Positions 1 through 10,759 of a stretch of DNA of 39,105 bases are shown here, piece after piece. The notes under the pieces were generated by a model. It was given only the letters and a program-made list of their open reading frames with translations. It was not told where the DNA came from and searched no databases. Positions within the stretch are counted from its first letter, which is position 1, and every line of letters begins with the position of its first letter. The DNA lies in NCBI GenBank assembly GCA_015231345.1, contig JADGBV010000002.1, positions 1 to 39,105 on the forward strand, given 5' to 3'. The translations under genes and the position numbers were made by a program. The stretch is from Planctomycetota bacterium (GTDB lineage Bacteria > Planctomycetota > JADGBV01).

Positions 1-2
1 TT

Positions 3-104
3 GCCTCTAACCCTTGTTTGTACGATTCAGTTAAAGATGTGCTTAAGGGTGTCAAAGTACAATTCGAAAGCGATACTCAAAAAGGTAAGGGGGTTCAATC
101 ATGA
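3..104 (+). CDS. C-terminal end of a truncated protein, possibly a cold-shock/OB-fold type domain (…YDSVKDVLKGVKVQFESDTQKGKGVQS*)
   Basis: Open frame from the window edge to TGA at 102-104, overlapping the ATG of the next gene. A weak KxVLKGxKVQFE resemblance to the C-terminal half of cold-shock domains. Confidence 0.35.
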   Translation, partial: ASNPCLYDSVKDVLKGVKVQFESDTQKGKGVQS

Positions 105-529
105 GCTGGTTTCAAAAGAGTATTTCTATAGCGCCCAAAAGTAGAGGTTTTCACTTGGTGACTTCTGAGTTTCTTGCTCAAGTGTCAGAGATAGGAAAGT
201 ATAAAGTAGGCCTGATCCATATTATGATTCAGCATACATCTGCTTCAATTACAATAAATGAAAATGCAGACCCAGATGTTCGAGTTGATTTTGAAAGTCA
301 TTTTCGCCATACTGTTCCGGATAATGCATCTTACTATATACACACATATGAAGGGAGTGATGATATGCCTGCTCATTTAAAATCGTCCCTTTTGGGTTGT
401 GAAATGACTCTTCCTATAGCTGATGGTTGTCTTCGCTTAGGAACCTGGCAGGGGATCTATCTTTGCGAGCATCGTATTTCGGCGGGCTCAAGAAAATTGA
501 TCGTAACCCTACAAGGTGAGTGCTATTGA
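101..529 (+). CDS. YjbQ/UPF0047 family protein (secondary thiamine-phosphate synthase-like)
   Basis: 142-aa ORF with family signatures (HTSASITINENADPDVRVDFE; GTWQGIYLCEHR). Confidence 0.9.
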   Translation: MSWFQKSISIAPKSRGFHLVTSEFLAQVSEIGKYKVGLIHIMIQHTSASITINENADPDVRVDFESHFRHTVPDNASYYIHTYEGSDDMPAHLKSSLLGCEMTLPIADGCLRLGTWQGIYLCEHRISAGSRKLIVTLQGECY

Positions 530-674
530 AACACTGCTTTATAAAGCTAAGTGTTTATGATTCAGTTGTTAAAGCGAATAGGTCAAGTCTCATTTAAACT
601 CATATAAAAAAAATCATTGATTTGATTTGAGCATAGCATAGAATGGGGTGCTCTAACCTCTTCGAGGTCGATCT

Positions 675-1868
675 ATGACGACTCTGAATAATTTTAGGGG
701 AAAAGTGAAAAAATATCACATTCACTCTTCCTATTGCAGTAGACTGATATTGTCCACCATACTTCTTGCCTGCACTGTGTTTGATTTGAGTGCTGAAAAT
801 GGTGTGTGTGGTGATGAAATTCTTATTGGGCAATCTTGTGCGTTGAGTGGGCCTGCTCAAGCTTTAGGTCAGGGTATGAAAGTTGGCCTTAATGCGTGTT
901 TTTCTGAAATAAATGATGCTGGCGGTATTAAAGGAAAAAAAATAAAACTCATTAGTATGGATGATGGTTACGAGCCTGATAAGGCTATTGCGAATACACG
1001 AAAACTAATAGAAACTGATAAAGTGTTCTTGCTAATTGGTGAAGTTGGTACGCCAACCTCTAAAGCTGTTGTTCCATTGAGTGAAGAAGCTGGAGTGCCT
1101 TTTATAGGCCCTTTTACTGGCGCAGGATTTTTGCGTGACCCCGCGAAGAAAATCCTTAATGTGCGTGGGAGTTATGATCAAGAAATGGAACGTTTAGCAC
1201 AGTACTTGGTCGACGAAAAGAAACTTAGTAAAGTCGCCTGTTTTTATCAGAACGATGGCTATGGCAAAGTAGGTTTGTCTGGTATTACGAAAGCTTTGAA
1301 AAGTCGGAATCTTGAGTTGGTTGCAACAGGAACCTATGAGAGAAATACAACGGCTGTAAAAGGTGGTTTGCTAAAAATCAGGAAAGCAAAACCTGATGCA
1401 GTGGTGATGGTTGGGGCTTATAAGCCTTGTTCAGCATTCATTAAGGTGGCTAAAAAAGCTGGCTTAAAGAAAACTATTTTTTGCAATATTTCATTTGTAG
1501 GCACCAAAGCTCTTCATGCTGATTTGGGTTCTGCTGGCGAAGGGTGTATTATTTCTCAAGTGGTTAATTATCCTTGGGATGACTCTTTGGCTTTGCATAA
1601 AGACTATCATGGTGCTTTGAAAAAGTATGCTCCTGACCAAGAAGTTGGTTTTGTTTCTCTCGAAGGTTATATGGTGGGAAAATTGTTCACTATGGTCGCT
1701 AGTCAAGTAGAAGGTGACTTAACCCGAAAAAGCTTTATGGCAACGGCTGAAAAAGTTGGTGTGTTTGATTTGGGCGGAGTGAAGCTTGAATACAGTTCTA
1801 GTGACCACCAAGGTATGGATGAGATTTTTCTTACTGTCATAAAAGATGGTAAGATAGTCCCTTTGTAG
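675..1868 (+). CDS. ABC transporter substrate-binding protein, branched-chain amino-acid type (periplasmic binding protein)
   Basis: 397 aa with a hydrophobic N-terminus then DEILIGQSCALSGPAQALGQGMKVGLNACFSEINDAGGIKGKKIKLISMDDGYEPDKAIANTRKL, typical of LivJ-like receptors. Confidence 0.9.
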   Translation: MTTLNNFRGKVKKYHIHSSYCSRLILSTILLACTVFDLSAENGVCGDEILIGQSCALSGPAQALGQGMKVGLNACFSEINDAGGIKGKKIKLISMDDGYEPDKAIANTRKLIETDKVFLLIGEVGTPTSKAVVPLSEEAGVPFIGPFTGAGFLRDPAKKILNVRGSYDQEMERLAQYLVDEKKLSKVACFYQNDGYGKVGLSGITKALKSRNLELVATGTYERNTTAVKGGLLKIRKAKPDAVVMVGAYKPCSAFIKVAKKAGLKKTIFCNISFVGTKALHADLGSAGEGCIISQVVNYPWDDSLALHKDYHGALKKYAPDQEVGFVSLEGYMVGKLFTMVASQVEGDLTRKSFMATAEKVGVFDLGGVKLEYSSSDHQGMDEIFLTVIKDGKIVPL

Positions 1869-1883
1869 ATCGTACAGTTTTAT

Positions 1884-1906
1884 AAGCTCCTGCTCTGCAG
1901 GAGCTT
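1884..1906 (+). terminator. Perfect 10-bp stem / 3-nt loop hairpin between the substrate-binding protein and MCP genes (terminator or attenuator)
   Basis: AAGCTCCTGC-TCT-GCAGGAGCTT followed by GTTT, 15 nt after the stop codon. Confidence 0.6.
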
Positions 1907-1924
1907 GTTTCATAGGAATAAGAT

Positions 1925-4318
1925 ATGTCGCTTAAAGTTCGTCTCCTCCTTGGTTTTTTACTGTGCGCGGTGTTGGCCGTCTGTGCAGTAGGTGTTGGTG
2001 TCTACTCACTTCATGAAGTGAATAGTAACTTCTCGAAGACAGCCTCTCAGGTTCAGGGGACTTTAGAGTCACAAGGCTCATTGGGTCACCGTGTTAGTCT
2101 TCTCCGGAGTAGTATGGATGGGATACGCGAGGCTGAAAAAGAAGAGGCTCTTAATGAGGAACTTGAAGAAGCGAAGAGTGCTTCTCAAAATTCACCCGAG
2201 AGTGATATTGAACTATGGCAGAGTATTGTCGGTGAGCTTGCACCCATGCAGGCAGAAAGAATATCTGCCATAAGCTCTCAAGAGCAGGCTTTAGAGAATG
2301 CTCGAGTCGCAAGAGAAGGCATCGCAAGTGTTTCCAAAAATGCTGAAAAAGTACGTCAGCAAATTATGGCTGAAGTCAAATCGTTGGCGACAGAAGTTAC
2401 GGCCATTGCTGATACCGTTGATTTTAATTCCATATTGGCCATGGAGGATTCTTTTGAAGGGATTCTTGAAAGTGCGAAGGTGGAAGGTTATAAAATTGCT
2501 GAAGTGATGAAAGGTCACACAGGGGGAGGGAATATCACAGAAATTGAACTCAGGCAGACTCTAGAGGGCCTTATTTCAAGTTTTGATGCGAAACAGAAAG
2601 CGTCCAGCAAAGCCTTAAGTCAATCTATAGAGAAAGCTCAAGATATAATCTCAACTGCTTCAGATTCCTCAAAAAGCACATCGACTTTGATGAGTCATAG
2701 TAAAGAATTGCGTACTTTGGCTCTGGAATGTTTATTGGCAACTGATCCGTCTATGGTGGATTATTCTAAAAATCCCATGTCGACTCTTTTGGAAGATATT
2801 AAAGGAGGGGTCTCTAGCTTGGAAGAAGATGAGAATACCCTGAATGTATTAAAGATCCTTAAGGCAATGCCGCCTCTTTTTGAGGATATGCGTACGACTC
2901 GTAAGCAAGCCATAAGCAAAGAGGAGAATCGCGATCAGGCTCAGAAGGCTTTAGTGGAAGCTCGTCAGCTTACAAATGACGTCGAGAATAAAATGTCTCT
3001 TGTGGTGTCTTCAATTCGCGAGCAGTTAGAGGACAGTGAGAATGATTTGGCTTTGATGGTAAAAGATACTCAACAAACAACCAGTACTAATTTATCTTCT
3101 GTGTCCGATTTTGTTTCACAATGGATTGATCGTCTCTATGGTATTGGAATCGTGGCTTTTCTTGTTGCTCTTGTCTTAGGTGTTATTTCAGCTAGTGCCG
3201 TATCAAAGCCTTTACATCAATGTGTAGGGATGCTTAAAGATATTAGTCAGGGAGACGGCGATCTCACCAAACGACTGGATATTAAAGCGAAGCATGAAAT
3301 TGGCATTTTAGCCAATCACTTCAATACCTTTACGGATACGATTCATAATATTGTCAAGAATGTCTTTGATTGTTGCACTGAGCTTGCGAGTGCTTCAGAT
3401 GGCTTAAGTAAGTCGGCAAAAGAGATGACTTCAGATGCTCAAGGAATGAGTGAGAGAACAGGAAGTGTGGCATCAGTTATCACAGAAATGAATATGAATT
3501 TTACCACAATATCATCTGCTAGTGAAGAAATGTCCGTTAATCTGAATAATGTTTCTTCTGCAACGACAGAAATTGCCGATTCAATGAAAAATGTCACCAA
3601 GGCTGTTGAGGAGTTGAGTCAATCTTCTGAAAATATATCTAAAGACTGTGTATCTGGTTCAAGTCAAGCTGGAGATGCTCAAAAGAATGCTAAAGTATCA
3701 AGCGATATTATGAGCCGCTTAAGTGAGGCATCAGGTAATATAGGCGCTGTTGTGGATACCATTAAAGATATTGCTGATAAGACAAACTTGTTGGCATTGA
3801 ATGCGACGATCGAGGCCGCTTCTGCTGGTGATGCCGGTAAGGGCTTTGCTGTGGTGGCAGGTGAAATAAAAGAACTTTCCAGGCAGACCGCTTCGGCAAC
3901 AGAGGAGATAGCGAAGTTGATCGAAAATGTAAAAGAGAGCTCAGAAGAGGCCGTCGGAGCCTCTCAAGAAATTTCAAAAACCATTGATGGTCTTCACTCT
4001 ACAGTAGAGACGATTTCCTCTTCAGTGCATCAGATGTCTACTACGACAGAAGGGGTAACAACGAATGTGGAAATGGCCTCTCAGAAAATTAATGATGTTG
4101 CTAATAATATCCAAGAAGCTTCTTCGGGAGTGAATGAAATTGCAGCAAATATCCAAGAAGGTTCCAAAGCAATTGGAGAGATTGACGAAAATATACAAGG
4201 CGTGAATACGTTGGCGCAAAAAAATGCTCAAGGGTCGAGTGCTACAGCAGAGGCTGCCGGTAAAATTTCTGATACAACGATGAATTTAAAAGGTCTTGTG
4301 GGTCGTTTTAAATTGTGA
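1925..4318 (+). CDS. Methyl-accepting chemotaxis protein
   Basis: 797 aa: N-terminal TM, long periplasmic region, second TM followed by HAMP-like region, and the MCP signalling hairpin ([50 protein letters not shown]). Confidence 0.95.
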   Translation: MSLKVRLLLGFLLCAVLAVCAVGVGVYSLHEVNSNFSKTASQVQGTLESQGSLGHRVSLLRSSMDGIREAEKEEALNEELEEAKSASQNSPESDIELWQSIVGELAPMQAERISAISSQEQALENARVAREGIASVSKNAEKVRQQIMAEVKSLATEVTAIADTVDFNSILAMEDSFEGILESAKVEGYKIAEVMKGHTGGGNITEIELRQTLEGLISSFDAKQKASSKALSQSIEKAQDIISTASDSSKSTSTLMSHSKELRTLALECLLATDPSMVDYSKNPMSTLLEDIKGGVSSLEEDENTLNVLKILKAMPPLFEDMRTTRKQAISKEENRDQAQKALVEARQLTNDVENKMSLVVSSIREQLEDSENDLALMVKDTQQTTSTNLSSVSDFVSQWIDRLYGIGIVAFLVALVLGVISASAVSKPLHQCVGMLKDISQGDGDLTKRLDIKAKHEIGILANHFNTFTDTIHNIVKNVFDCCTELASASDGLSKSAKEMTSDAQGMSERTGSVASVITEMNMNFTTISSASEEMSVNLNNVSSATTEIADSMKNVTKAVEELSQSSENISKDCVSGSSQAGDAQKNAKVSSDIMSRLSEASGNIGAVVDTIKDIADKTNLLALNATIEAASAGDAGKGFAVVAGEIKELSRQTASATEEIAKLIENVKESSEEAVGASQEISKTIDGLHSTVETISSSVHQMSTTTEGVTTNVEMASQKINDVANNIQEASSGVNEIAANIQEGSKAIGEIDENIQGVNTLAQKNAQGSSATAEAAGKISDTTMNLKGLVGRFKL

Positions 4319-4460
4319 TTTCTGTTTCTCTATTCGTATCGTTGATCTTCCAGTCTCATTAAGATAGTCATGTGTTTATTAAGCTAGGAGCCTTGCTTCT
4401 ATTCTAGATTCTTGCTCAGGCGTAGTATACGCTTCTGATTTCCTTGATGATTAAGATAAA

Positions 4461-5141
4461 ATGGATCCTAGAGAAGCTATTATTTGGTATGCTGTCTTTG
4501 TTTTCTCAGCCACTCTTCACGAGGCTGCACACGCCTATTTTGCTAAAAAAGGCGGTGATTTAACGGCCTATCTGGGAGGGCAAGTCTCCCTTGATCCTCT
4601 GCCGCATATGAGAAGAGAGCCAGTTGGCATGGTGATTTTGCCTTTGGTTTCGCTATACTTTATGGGGTGGCCCATTGGTTTTGCGTCCGCACCTTATAAT
4701 TTGCAATGGGCGTATGATAATCATAGGAAGGCAGCTAAAATGGCTCTCGCTGGGCCCATGTCTAATTTATGCATGGTGGTGCTGTCTGTTATTCTGATGA
4801 AAATAGGCTTATCGATGGGCTATTTTGTGCCTCCAGAAGCCAAAAGATTGGCGCAGTTAGTTACGGGAGCCGAGACAGGGGTGGCAGTTAATATTAGTAT
4901 ATTGCTAAGCACTTTCTGCTCTCTGAACCTGGTGCTTACTATTCTTAATCTCATTCCTCTGCCTCCTCTTGATGGCAGTGAAATTATTTCTTTTTTTCTG
5001 ACGAAAGCTCAAGCTCGAAAATACAAGGACTTTATGCATCGGCCAGGCCTAAGCCTGATGGGGATGTTTATTGCTTGGAATGTTTTCCCAGCTTTATTCG
5101 GCCCTGCCATTAACGTCGTTTTGCAGCTTATTTATAGTTAG
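4461..5141 (+). CDS. Site-2 protease family membrane metalloprotease
   Basis: 226 aa, multiple hydrophobic segments, HExxH motif (ATLHEAAHAY) and NLIPLPPLDGSEI motif. Confidence 0.85.
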   Translation: MDPREAIIWYAVFVFSATLHEAAHAYFAKKGGDLTAYLGGQVSLDPLPHMRREPVGMVILPLVSLYFMGWPIGFASAPYNLQWAYDNHRKAAKMALAGPMSNLCMVVLSVILMKIGLSMGYFVPPEAKRLAQLVTGAETGVAVNISILLSTFCSLNLVLTILNLIPLPPLDGSEIISFFLTKAQARKYKDFMHRPGLSLMGMFIAWNVFPALFGPAINVVLQLIYS

Positions 5142-5172
5142 TCGCATTAACAGCCCTGCTTCCCAAAGCAAA

Positions 5173-6006
5173 CTATTTATCAGCTTCGCCTTTAGACTCG
5201 CCTGCAGTTATATGCTTGAAAAGCATAGAAATAGGATTTAAGTTCCCTGGAATTGTTTTGGCTAAGCCGCGGCTATCCACTTCAGTCATGGTAATAACTT
5301 CGGGTAATAATACCTTCCCAACCTCTTTATACTTAATAGAAATATTGCGGTAGTGCGGAACCTTATGGCGAAATTGCACCATTTGCAGCTCAGAAAAATA
5401 ATGCCTATCAGCGATAGTATGAGAGATGAAGTTGATTTGTGTTTCGGTCTCATCATCGTGTACTGTAAGTGAGCGTAACTTCCCCTTCATATCCATTTCG
5501 AATGCTACAAATGAGGGGCGGTCTAGCCTTTTGTCAGGCTTTGCTTGTTTTCGGTCTTTAAACTGGAACTCTGTGGATGTCGGTTTGACGACAATTTTAG
5601 AGTGAAAATCCTCTTTATGCTCAGCTACTTTTTTAAGCCGAAAAAGGGGGTCATTATCGAGGACTTCTTGGTAGGCTTTTTTGAAATCATTTTCGATTTC
5701 GAAAAAATATTGTCTTACAAAATCCTTAAGGGGCTCACTTTTTCCGATAAGTTCTATCTGGCAAGATTGCCGACTAGCCGTAAATTTGATGTTGACCTTT
5801 TCGAATAATTGACGGTAAAATCTAGGCAGTACTCTTTCAAATTCAGGAAAATGAAGAGTTCCGACAAGTTTTGTTTCCCCATGAATGATGGGGTCATATT
5901 GGGATAATGCTGCTTGTAAATCTTTGAATGTTGCAGCACATGCGCTTTGACATAAAACTGCCAAGCAGAGAAGTGTTAGGCAGCGCTTCATTCTGAACAA
6001 CTGCAT
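5173..6006 (-). CDS. Hypothetical secreted protein
   Basis: 277 aa with an apparent signal peptide (RCLTLLCLAVLCQSACAA). No recognised family. Confidence 0.6.
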   Translation of the reverse strand: MQLFRMKRCLTLLCLAVLCQSACAATFKDLQAALSQYDPIIHGETKLVGTLHFPEFERVLPRFYRQLFEKVNIKFTASRQSCQIELIGKSEPLKDFVRQYFFEIENDFKKAYQEVLDNDPLFRLKKVAEHKEDFHSKIVVKPTSTEFQFKDRKQAKPDKRLDRPSFVAFEMDMKGKLRSLTVHDDETETQINFISHTIADRHYFSELQMVQFRHKVPHYRNISIKYKEVGKVLLPEVITMTEVDSRGLAKTIPGNLNPISMLFKHITAGESKGEADK

Positions 6007-6018
6007 TGAAAGTCTTAT

Positions 6019-6288
6019 TTAAAGCAGAGAAGAGAGTTTTTCCACAACGCTTTGAATGCGTTGTTCTGTAAAATAACTTCCGGACTCAAGCTCTCGCTTA
6101 ACTTCATCGATAAGATCTTGTCGACTAGGGTCAATATCAGCAAGCTTTTCTTTAAGCTCGCCTAAATTTGGCCCGGAAAAACTATCAGTTTCAAGCTCTG
6201 AAGACTCTTTCGTCTCCGAGTGCGCTGGGCGCCCTGACCTTCTTGAAGGGTCTTGGGGGGGTATGCCGTTGTATGATCCGATTTCCAT
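6019..6288 (-). CDS. FlgM-like anti-sigma-28 factor
   Basis: 89 aa; disordered N-terminus; C-terminal helix pattern (RQDLIDEVKRELESGSYFTEQRIQSVVEKLSSLL) resembling FlgM. A flagellar gene (FlgC) is present in the same window. Confidence 0.55.
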   Translation of the reverse strand: MEIGSYNGIPPQDPSRRSGRPAHSETKESSELETDSFSGPNLGELKEKLADIDPSRQDLIDEVKRELESGSYFTEQRIQSVVEKLSSLL

Positions 6289-6349
6289 GCCGAGAATTTA
6301 TTAGATTCAGTAATTAAATCGGCAGGAAAAAAGGGAATCTTTAGAGAAA

Positions 6350-6823
6350 TTATACTTTAATTTTCTCGTCCATTTCTTGGACAGTATCGACCATTTCTTC
6401 TTCATTTGTTGCATTTCGAAGAAATTTGCAGAAAAATTCATCGCGTAGAGCTGTGCTGATGAATGTAAGTGCTTTAAGGTGATCTGTAGCGTTTTTATCG
6501 GGGGATAAAAGCATAAAAAAGAGAAAAACTGGTTCCCCATCTAAAGCGCCAAAAGTGACGCCTTTATCTGAGCGGCCAATGCAAAGCAGTGGTTTTTCGA
6601 TTGAAAGATGTTTGGTGTGGGGAACGGCGATTCCGTTGCCCACTCCTGTAGATCCCAGCTCTTCGCGACTAATGAGCTTCTCCAAAATTTCATCGTAGGT
6701 TCCGTCCTGGAGAAGGCCATTTCCCTGAATATGATTCAGGATTTCGGAAAGGGCTTCATCTCGAGTACCGGCTTCTAATTTGTAGATGATTGAGTTTTTG
6801 GCTAAAAGCTCTGAAAATGACAT
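6350..6823 (-). CDS. PTS fructose-type EIIA / PtsN-like regulatory protein
   Basis: 157 aa; LISREELGSTGVGNGIAVPHTKH active-site region; downstream of an HPF gene, the usual context. Confidence 0.88.
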   Translation of the reverse strand: MSFSELLAKNSIIYKLEAGTRDEALSEILNHIQGNGLLQDGTYDEILEKLISREELGSTGVGNGIAVPHTKHLSIEKPLLCIGRSDKGVTFGALDGEPVFLFFMLLSPDKNATDHLKALTFISTALRDEFFCKFLRNATNEEEMVDTVQEMDEKIKV

Positions 6824-6855
6824 GGATTGCTCCGAATGTGAGTGAAAAATAAATC

Positions 6856-7152
6856 CTAGCGGTGGTGATCGTTTCGTTTGCCCATTAATTTTGAGACTAG
6901 ATTATCTAATTTTGATATGGCTACATCGCAAGCACCTGCATTAGAGGTTGCTTCCGCTTTGGCCACGAGAGGGTTTGAGTGCGCAACATGTAAGATGAGC
7001 TCAATGCCGTGTCGATCACCTTCGACATTTACAATGGCGTCAACTTTGGTAAGTCCTTGAACTTTTCTTTCGTACTTAGCAAGTTTCTCGCTGATAAGCT
7101 TCTTCTCACCATCCCTTAAATTGGTGTGTCTTCCAGAAATGACAATTTGCAT
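6856..7152 (-). CDS. hpf: Ribosome hibernation-promoting factor (HPF/RaiA, short form)
   Basis: 98 aa, MQIVISGRHTNLRDGEKKLISEKLAKYERK… typical HPF fold signature. Confidence 0.88.
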   Translation of the reverse strand: MQIVISGRHTNLRDGEKKLISEKLAKYERKVQGLTKVDAIVNVEGDRHGIELILHVAHSNPLVAKAEATSNAGACDVAISKLDNLVSKLMGKRNDHHR

Positions 7153-7224
7153 ATTGTTTTTAGTCCTTAGTTGTAGGGATAATAGAATATGATACGCGAT
7201 TAACGAAAAATGAAATAGGGTTCC

Positions 7225-8535
7225 TTAGGTTTTTATAAAAGCTCGGTAAATGGCATTGATGGCCTTGTTGAAATCGGGCTCTTCAACGCCTAAAATGATG
7301 TTTAATTCGCTGGCGCCTTGGTCGATGAGGCGAATATTGATGCCTTCATCTGATAATGATCTGAAGACTGTCGCGGCAATGCCGGGGTGATAAGCCATGC
7401 CTGCACCTACAACAGCAATAAGGGCAATGCCTTCGTAAGTTGCGAGGTCGTCTACTTTTAAGGTTTGCTCAATTTCGCTAAGAACTTTCTTTCGTTTGGC
7501 GTCAAAAGCTTTCTGTCTAACTATGACTGAAACCGTGTCAATACCTGATGGTAAATGTTCTATGCTGAGCCCATTACTCTCGAAAATTTCTAATAATCGC
7601 CTGATGAAGCCGACTTCTTTATTCATGAGGATTTTCTGCATGAAGACAGCATCAAAGCCTTTTTTTCCAGCTAAACCAACAATGGGTGTGGCTCGGTGTT
7701 TCACTTTGCCAACGATGGATGTGCCTGCGTCGTCAGGTGAATTGGTGTTTTTTATGTGTACGGGGATATTTAGCCCTTTTACAGGGAAAATTGCTTCATC
7801 GTGAAGAACGTGAGCGCCCATGTAGCTGAGCTCGCGAAGTTCTGTGTAGCTCACCTCTGAAATGGGTTCTGGATTGGGCACAATACGTGGGTCAGCCATA
7901 AGGAGGCCACTGACATCGGTCCAGTTTTCGTAGACGTCTGCTTCCACTGCGCGGGCAATAATAGCTCCACTGATATCGGAGCCGCCACGGCTGAATGTTT
8001 TGACTTTGCCTGTAGGGTCAGAGCCATAAAAACCGGGAATGACACAGCGACCATTATTGTTGAGTGCTTTGGCGACTGCTGGATATGTTAGCTCTTCGTT
8101 AAGGCTGCCATCTTGGTCGATGGTGATGACCTGTGCTGGGTCGATAAATGTGGCTCCCAATAGTTCGGCGATAAGCTTGCCATTAAGGTATTCGCCCCTG
8201 CTGGCAGCATAATCTGAGCTTTCTGTGCTGAGTTGTTTCTCGATTTCTTTGAGTTCAGGGCCTAAGTCGTAATCGAGCTTTAAGTCTTTGCTGATTTCTT
8301 GGTAGCGTTTATTGATGACCTCAAGAATGGAGCCTGTGTCCATTTTGTTTTGGGCTGTTTCCCATGCCAAAAGGAGGAGGTCAGTGATTTTTTGATCATC
8401 ATCGGACCTTTTGCCTGGAGCACTAACAACGATATATTGTCTGGCTGGATCTGAGTCAACAATAGCCTTGACCTTTAAAATCTGCGAGGCGTCAGCAACA
8501 GATGACCCTCCAAATTTACAGGCAATTGTTTTCAT
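7225..8535 (-). CDS. Aspartate kinase
   Basis: 436 aa; KFGGSSVADASQI, FYGSDPTGKVKTFSRGGSDISGAIIARAVEADVYENWTDVSG; C-terminal ACT regions. Confidence 0.95.
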   Translation of the reverse strand: MKTIACKFGGSSVADASQILKVKAIVDSDPARQYIVVSAPGKRSDDDQKITDLLLLAWETAQNKMDTGSILEVINKRYQEISKDLKLDYDLGPELKEIEKQLSTESSDYAASRGEYLNGKLIAELLGATFIDPAQVITIDQDGSLNEELTYPAVAKALNNNGRCVIPGFYGSDPTGKVKTFSRGGSDISGAIIARAVEADVYENWTDVSGLLMADPRIVPNPEPISEVSYTELRELSYMGAHVLHDEAIFPVKGLNIPVHIKNTNSPDDAGTSIVGKVKHRATPIVGLAGKKGFDAVFMQKILMNKEVGFIRRLLEIFESNGLSIEHLPSGIDTVSVIVRQKAFDAKRKKVLSEIEQTLKVDDLATYEGIALIAVVGAGMAYHPGIAATVFRSLSDEGINIRLIDQGASELNIILGVEEPDFNKAINAIYRAFIKT

Positions 8536-8637
8536 CTCGGCTTAGGTTGACCTATGGCATGCGTAGAGTGCCGGGCATGCTATGGAGACCAAGTTTTTGG
8601 CAAGAGTGGCTAAATTTTGTTGGGACTATGATGAAAT

Positions 8638-9477
8638 TTAGCGGTGATAATAGCCAGATGGCATGGGTCTGCCCTTTTTTCCTTTCTTGAAGGAGCTTGG
8701 CTTAATCTTGCTTTCTTCTTTGCTTGCTGAGTCTAAACTGCTAGCTAAATCGTAGGCTATAACATCGAGGAAGCCTTGTTTGGTTCGCAGGAATCTTTCT
8801 TTGCCCCAGCCATAATCCTGAGAATCATGTGTTTTGAGGTAGTGATTGAGTTTTTGTGAGAAAATACTGCTGCTGCCATCGTAAAAAGCACTTTTATTCC
8901 AAAGCTGCCTAAAAAATGTAGGGTTGTAATTGTTTAAGGGGACTCCGGAGTGAGCTAGGCTCGATATTTCTGTTGCAGTGGCAAAGCGGTCTAAGCGTGT
9001 GAGGTAAAAACGCATAGAAAGAGAGAGTTTTGGTGGGTAGTACATATTGTACTGTTTAATGACACCAAAAACGAGCGCATCAACATCCAGAAGATTACCG
9101 ATCTCTTTTAAGTCATCCTGGCGCGTGATATTATAGCTTGTTCCCTCTAGTTGATCTAAAGCTTGTCTGGGATAGAGCACTGAATTAAAAGTCTCAGAGC
9201 CAACCAGGTGATTGGCGAAAGCTTCTGCTGTGTTATTAAGGTCGATAATATCGACGTTGTGATCTAATTCGTTTGTTCGGTCAATAAAAGGTAAAATGGC
9301 GATGTCTTTAATTTGCGACATCACTTCATGTTCAGGCAGCTGGCTAACATCTACCTGCTCAACCTTTTTGGGTTGCCAGACAGTGCCATCGTAAGGGTGT
9401 TGTCGCTTATCTCTGCAAGAAGATAAAGTTAAGCTGAGCAGAAGGGCACCTGCGATGAAACTGCCTTTTTTAATCAC
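8638..9477 (-). CDS. Hypothetical lipoprotein
   Basis: 279 aa; signal peptide with lipobox-like LTLSSC; no recognised family. Confidence 0.6.
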   Translation of the reverse strand: MIKKGSFIAGALLLSLTLSSCRDKRQHPYDGTVWQPKKVEQVDVSQLPEHEVMSQIKDIAILPFIDRTNELDHNVDIIDLNNTAEAFANHLVGSETFNSVLYPRQALDQLEGTSYNITRQDDLKEIGNLLDVDALVFGVIKQYNMYYPPKLSLSMRFYLTRLDRFATATEISSLAHSGVPLNNYNPTFFRQLWNKSAFYDGSSSIFSQKLNHYLKTHDSQDYGWGKERFLRTKQGFLDVIAYDLASSLDSASKEESKIKPSSFKKGKKGRPMPSGYYHR

Positions 9478-9503
9478 GAATCAATCTTGATAAAATTTAA
9501 ATA

Positions 9504-10604
9504 TTAGAGCTCCATGCCTGGAAGGCCGGATTCTAGTGTGTCTGGGTGGTAGGGATCCATGTCGCGAGGCTTAATGCTCCAGATATTCTGGAAACCGTTT
9601 TGCATTGAAACATAAAAGACTCTGCCATCTTTTGCCCAGATTGGGTTCCAATCAGGAGCGCCATCATTAGTAAGACGGATTAAGTGTGTGCCATCCACTG
9701 AAATAGTAAAGATGTCATCACCAGCGTAAGCGCCATTTTCGTAAATACTTTTATTGATAGCGCCAAAAATAATTTTTCGGCCATCGGGGCTCCAGTTTGG
9801 AGTGACAGCTGCCCAGTTATTATTTGAAATGATTTCGCTGATATTTTCTGTGCGTAAGTCGAGTAGCCAAATGGAGAACCACTGAGGAGATCGAGATCTT
9901 GGTCTTTGAAAGACTAATTTCGTGCCATCAGGTGAAAATTTTGGGAAAAGACCTGGTCCGTAAATTTTCTCTTGCTGAGTTTTGAGGTTCATGGTCGCTA
10001 TTTCCCAGTGAGATTTGCGCGGGATCCATGTGACGTAGGTGATGTGTCTGCCATCTGGGCTATAACATGGCTGCTCGTTAATGCGGCCATTGCTGACGAT
10101 TTCAGTTTCGATAGAGCCACTGTGGAGGAAAGACGTTTCGTAAATATTCCATTTGCCTTCTTTATTAGAAGCGTAAATGACACGGCTTCCATCGGGGCTC
10201 AGCTGCGGTTGTTTTTCGCTAGCGTATGGAGTGTGCGTGACTTGAGTGACAACTTTGCTGTTGGCGTCTTTAATAAAGACATCTGAGGTTTCAGAGATAC
10301 GTGTGGAGGCAAAAAGAATTCTTTTGCCATCACTTGTAATGAAGGGGTCAAAGTCTTTGCCCACTTCGGAAAAGGTATGCCTGACTTGTTCGCTATATAC
10401 GTCACCAGCCGGGGTAGGGCTTGGGTTTCCGTATAAATCAGGGCGAACCCCTGGGCCTCGGTCAGCTTCTGTAGGATTGGTGTCCTGTGTGACTTGGCAG
10501 CCGGAAAAAAATGTGGGAAGCAATGCCAACCCCGCGGCACATAATAGTTTGCGTCCGTACAAAACAGGTCTCCTGTAGATGATTAAGTTGAGAATTTTCG
10601 CCAA
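9504..10604 (-). CDS. TolB-like / PD40 beta-propeller lipoprotein
   Basis: 366 aa; lipobox FFSGC; repeated PxxSPDGxxIxF/Y blades (QPQLSPDGSRVIYAS, QPCYSPDGRHITYVT, TPNWSPDGRKIIFGA). Confidence 0.85.
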   Translation of the reverse strand: MAKILNLIIYRRPVLYGRKLLCAAGLALLPTFFSGCQVTQDTNPTEADRGPGVRPDLYGNPSPTPAGDVYSEQVRHTFSEVGKDFDPFITSDGKRILFASTRISETSDVFIKDANSKVVTQVTHTPYASEKQPQLSPDGSRVIYASNKEGKWNIYETSFLHSGSIETEIVSNGRINEQPCYSPDGRHITYVTWIPRKSHWEIATMNLKTQQEKIYGPGLFPKFSPDGTKLVFQRPRSRSPQWFSIWLLDLRTENISEIISNNNWAAVTPNWSPDGRKIIFGAINKSIYENGAYAGDDIFTISVDGTHLIRLTNDGAPDWNPIWAKDGRVFYVSMQNGFQNIWSIKPRDMDPYHPDTLESGLPGMEL

Positions 10605-10759
10605 TTCTATAAGCCGATGTCAGATTCAAAGTATTTTAAAGGGAACTATTTGGTTTTTTTTTATTTGTGTTCTGTGGTTTAGAAAATGGCGAGGAATAAA
10701 AAGGGAAATCCCAGATGTGTGTTTGGGTGATTTGAATTGATAAGTCGAGAAATTTGAGC

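Noticed and set aside
600-860. Small antisense ORFs overlapping strong genes (e.g. 600-860 -, 2291-2518 -, 7496-7804 +, 9972-10286 +, 18660-19166 +, 37527-37733 -)
   Set aside because: Each lies opposite a well-supported coding gene and lacks recognisable domains; treated as spurious.
2430-2445. CCATATTGGCCATGG inside the MCP gene, resembling an operator half-site
   Set aside because: Only one half-site, inside a coding region and not upstream of a sulfatase; likely chance.
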